In this document: piece by piece, positions 5,042 through 7,411 of the stretch | Layout of the letters: every line of letters begins with the position of its first letter | Numbering within the stretch: position 1 is the stretch's first letter | Origin: an uncultured Ruminococcus sp. | GTDB taxonomy: Bacteria > Bacillota > Clostridia > Oscillospirales > Acutalibacteraceae | Length of the DNA stretch: 7,411 nt | NCBI GenBank assembly: GCA_946055445.1 | Contig: CAMGGF010000058.1 | Span: forward strand, 1 to 7,411 | Reading direction: 5' to 3' | Translations under genes and position numbers: made by a program | The notes under the pieces: model-generated | What the model was told of the DNA's origin: nothing | Databases searched by the model: none | The model's input: only the letters and a program-made list of their open reading frames with translations

Positions 5042-6826
5042 TTGACAGATACAAACAAAGCCGGAACCATTCGCAAAGTCGCCGGCCCTCTGATTGTCGC
5101 GGACGGTATGCGCGATGTCCAAATGCACGATGTGGTGCGCGTCAGCGAGAAAAAACTGATCGGCGAAGTGATTGAACTGCGTGGGGACAAAGCCTCCATT
5201 CAGGTGTATGAGGACACCGCGGGCATCGGCCCCGGCGAACCTGTGTATGTGACAGGCGAGCCGCTTTCCGTGGAACTTGCCCCCGGTTTGATTGAAAGCA
5301 TTTATGACGGGATTCAGCGTCCGTTGACCGAAATTGCAAAAGCGGAGGGCGACCGCATTTCGCGCGGGGTGGAAGTCCCGAAATTAGACCGTGAGAAGAA
5401 ATGGACATTCGTGCCCGTTGCCGCTGTCGGCGACAGCGTTTCGGCGGGCGATGTGCTCGGCACGGTGGAGGAAACCCCCGCCGTCACACAAAAAATTATG
5501 GTGCCCTACGGCGTGTCGGGCACAGTGGAATGGATTTTTGACGGTGACGCGACGATTTTAGAACCGATTGCGCGCATCAAAGATGAAAAAGGCAACATCA
5601 CAGAGTTGCCGATGATGCAAAAATGGCCCGTTCGCCGCCGCAGACCGTACCAAACCAAAAAAGTCCCGAGAGAGCCGATGGTCACCGGTCAGCGCATCAT
5701 TGACGCGCTGTTCCCCATTGCCAAAGGCGGCGTGGCGTGCGTACCCGGTCCGTTCGGTTCGGGCAAAACCGTGGTACAGCATCAACTTGCCAAATGGTCG
5801 GACAGTGACATTATCGTATATATCGGTTGCGGCGAACGCGGGAACGAAATGACCGATGTTTTAAAGGAATTTCCCGAACTTTTAGACCCGCGCACGGGAT
5901 TGCCGCTGATGAAACGCACGGTGCTTATCGCCAACACTTCGGATATGCCCGTTGCCGCGCGCGAAGCGTCGATTTACACAGGTATTACCATTGCGGAATA
6001 CTTCCGCGATATGGGCTACAAAGTCGCGATTATCGCCGACTCCACTTCGCGTTGGGCGGAGGCTTTGCGTGAAATGAGCGGTCGACTCGAAGAAATGCCC
6101 GGTGAAGAGGGCTACCCCGCCTACCTTTCCACCCGCCTTGCAGAGTTCTATGAGCGTGCGGGCAATGTGGTGTGCTTAGGGAAAGACAACCGCGAAGGTG
6201 CGGTTACCGCCATCGGCGCGGTCTCACCGCCCGGCGGTGACACGAGCGAGCCCGTTTCGCAGGCAACGCTTCGTATTGTAAAGGTGTTCTGGGGGTTGAG
6301 CGCAGACCTTGCGTATCAGCGCCACTTCCCCGCGATTGACTGGCTGAAAAGTTATTCGCTGTATTTAAACACCTTAAACCCGTATTTCAATGACCATATT
6401 GATGAAAACTGGTCACAGAAAATTGACCGCATACGAGCACTGTTACAGCAGGAATCGGAACTCAACGAAATCGTCAGTTTGGTCGGTTTTGACTCGCTGG
6501 GCGAAAAAGACCGCCTGACTTTGGAATGCACCCGCAGTATCCGCGAGGACTTTTTACAGCAAAACGCATTCCGCGAGGTTGACCGCTTTACCCCGCCCGA
6601 AAAACAGGCGGAAATGCTCGATATTATTCTCGGTTGGTTTGATTTGGCATCTGCCGCCGTGAAAGACGGTGCATCGTGCGCAGACGCCACGCCCGAGGAC
6701 TTGATGATGCGGATTGCCGCAATGAAATATGAACCCGAGGACACTTGGGTTTCCTATTATCAAAGCCTGCGTGCGGACTTGCAAACCTACTTCCGCGCGC
6801 TTGCACAAAAAGGAGGCGACGAATAA
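5042..6826 (+). CDS. ntpA: V-type ATP synthase subunit A (catalytic)
   Basis: This is the catalytic subunit of the A3B3 head; it binds and hydrolyses ATP, or makes it when driven in reverse. From the preferred TTG it has 594 residues, against 593 in E. hirae NtpA. In order: the N-terminal beta barrel (about 5-75, with GTIRKVAGPLIVADGM), the non-homologous bulge domain special to A subunits (about 110-190), the nucleotide-binding domain and a helical C-terminal domain (about 440-594). Walker A is GPFGSGKT at 236-243 with lysine K242. The catalytic glutamate is E265 in GCGERGNE. Walker B ends at D333 in VAIIADSTSRWAE, followed by EMSGRLEEMPGEEGYPAYL. These spacings equal those of NtpA (K238, E261). 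The GTG at 5033 would add three residues (597). The stop overlaps the start of ntpB by one base (TAATG). All catalytic residues expected in this subunit are present; the arginine finger comes from B. Confidence 0.98.
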   Translation: MTDTNKAGTIRKVAGPLIVADGMRDVQMHDVVRVSEKKLIGEVIELRGDKASIQVYEDTAGIGPGEPVYVTGEPLSVELAPGLIESIYDGIQRPLTEIAKAEGDRISRGVEVPKLDREKKWTFVPVAAVGDSVSAGDVLGTVEETPAVTQKIMVPYGVSGTVEWIFDGDATILEPIARIKDEKGNITELPMMQKWPVRRRRPYQTKKVPREPMVTGQRIIDALFPIAKGGVACVPGPFGSGKTVVQHQLAKWSDSDIIVYIGCGERGNEMTDVLKEFPELLDPRTGLPLMKRTVLIANTSDMPVAAREASIYTGITIAEYFRDMGYKVAIIADSTSRWAEALREMSGRLEEMPGEEGYPAYLSTRLAEFYERAGNVVCLGKDNREGAVTAIGAVSPPGGDTSEPVSQATLRIVKVFWGLSADLAYQRHFPAIDWLKSYSLYLNTLNPYFNDHIDENWSQKIDRIRALLQQESELNEIVSLVGFDSLGEKDRLTLECTRSIREDFLQQNAFREVDRFTPPEKQAEMLDIILGWFDLASAAVKDGASCADATPEDLMMRIAAMKYEPEDTWVSYYQSLRADLQTYFRALAQKGGDE

Positions 6827-7411
6827 TGCGTAAAGATTACAAAACCATTAAAGAACTCGTCGGTCCTTTGATGATGGTCGATTGCGTGGAAAATGTAAAA
6901 TATGACGAACTGGTTGAAATCCACGAAAAAGACGGGCGCGTGCGTCTGGGGAAAGTGCTCGAAGCGAAAGATAACACCGCGCTTGTGCAGTTGTTTGAAA
7001 GCGCCGACGGTTTGCAGATTTCCGAATCCAAAGCACGCTTTTTGGGGCACGGATTGGAACTTTCCGTTTCGCCCGAAATTATCGGCCGCGTATTTGACGG
7101 CATCGGCAGACCCATTGACGGCGGTGCGCCGATTATTTCCGATGAAAAATTGGACATCAACGGTACGCCCATCAACCCCGCTTCGCGCGACTACCCTGCC
7201 GAGTTCATTCAAACGGGTGTTTCGGCGATTGACGGCTTGAACACGCTGGTTCGTGGGCAGAAACTCCCGATTTTCTCGGGTTCCGGTCTTCCGCACGAGC
7301 AACTCGCCGCCCAAATTGCGCGGCAGGCAAAAGTGCGGGGCACCGATGACGAATTTGCCGTGGTGTTCGCCGCAATCGGCATCACCTTTGAGCAGGCGGA
7401 GTTTTTCCGCG
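6826..7411 (+). CDS. ntpB: V-type ATP synthase subunit B (non-catalytic), 5' part only
   Basis: Subunit B alternates with A in the head, binds nucleotide without turning it over, and supplies the arginine finger to the A active site. The window shows 195 codons of about 460, and the frame is open to the edge. The N-terminal beta barrel covers about 5-75. The stretch IIGRVFDGIGRPIDGG (86-101) and the INPASRDYP block (116-124) are family signatures. Instead of a true P-loop it has FSGSGLPHEQLAAQIARQA, with SGSGLPH at 151-157. This is the diagnostic difference from A and from F1 beta subunits. The ATG shares its A with the TAA of ntpA and has AGGAGG (6811-6816) 9 bases upstream, so the two head subunits, needed 3:3, are probably translated in a coupled way. 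The arginine finger region lies beyond the window. Confidence 0.97.
   Translation, partial: MRKDYKTIKELVGPLMMVDCVENVKYDELVEIHEKDGRVRLGKVLEAKDNTALVQLFESADGLQISESKARFLGHGLELSVSPEIIGRVFDGIGRPIDGGAPIISDEKLDINGTPINPASRDYPAEFIQTGVSAIDGLNTLVRGQKLPIFSGSGLPHEQLAAQIARQAKVRGTDDEFAVVFAAIGITFEQAEFFR

Overview
The window holds the first seven complete genes, and the start of an eighth, of a bacterial V-type (V/A-type) rotary ATPase operon, all on the + strand. The organism is most likely an anaerobic low-to-mid GC Firmicute of the Clostridia. The grounds are the Enterococcus hirae-like gene order F-I-K-E-C-G-A-B, strong AGGAGG/AAGGAG ribosome binding sites, several TTG starts, and a 156-residue four-helix K subunit. 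The assignment to Clostridia is inference; no rRNA or other marker gene is present.

Layout. Positions 3-182 are the AT-rich 3' end (about 28% GC) of an unrecognised gene. Positions 183-559 form a 377-base intergenic region. In order it holds a long imperfect palindrome of REP/MITE type (208-277) ending in a 9-base tandem duplication (267-284), a Rho-independent terminator (307-354), an extended -10 promoter (399-427), and a leader of roughly 126 nt with three back-to-back hairpins (470-531). The operon then runs: peripheral stalk subunit G/H (ntpF, 560-859), membrane subunit I/a (ntpI, 896-2749), rotor ring subunit K/c (ntpK, 2752-3222), peripheral stalk subunit E (ntpE, 3259-3843), rotor-axle adaptor C/d (ntpC, 3840-4706), central stalk F (ntpG, 4703-5026), catalytic A (ntpA, 5042-6826) and non-catalytic B (ntpB, from 6826, cut by the window end). 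Subunit D, the remaining central stalk part, is expected just downstream.

How the parts work together. A and B form the A3B3 head, where A hydrolyses or makes ATP. D, F and C form the turning axle seated on the K ring. Subunit I forms the ion half-channels against that ring. E and G/H are the stators that tie I to the head. All five known Na+ ligands of the E. hirae K subunit are present in this K (L53, T56, Q57, Q108, E137), so the machine is predicted to move Na+ rather than H+. The genes are tightly packed, with three overlapping stop/start junctions (E-C, C-F, A-B), which points to one transcript and translational coupling.

The protein machinery is a conventional, well-known system and I do not see a new one. 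The items most worth a second look are the structured leader, the REP-like palindrome at a composition break, an identical 20-base stretch at the same codon positions of the two peripheral stalk genes, and the short C subunit.
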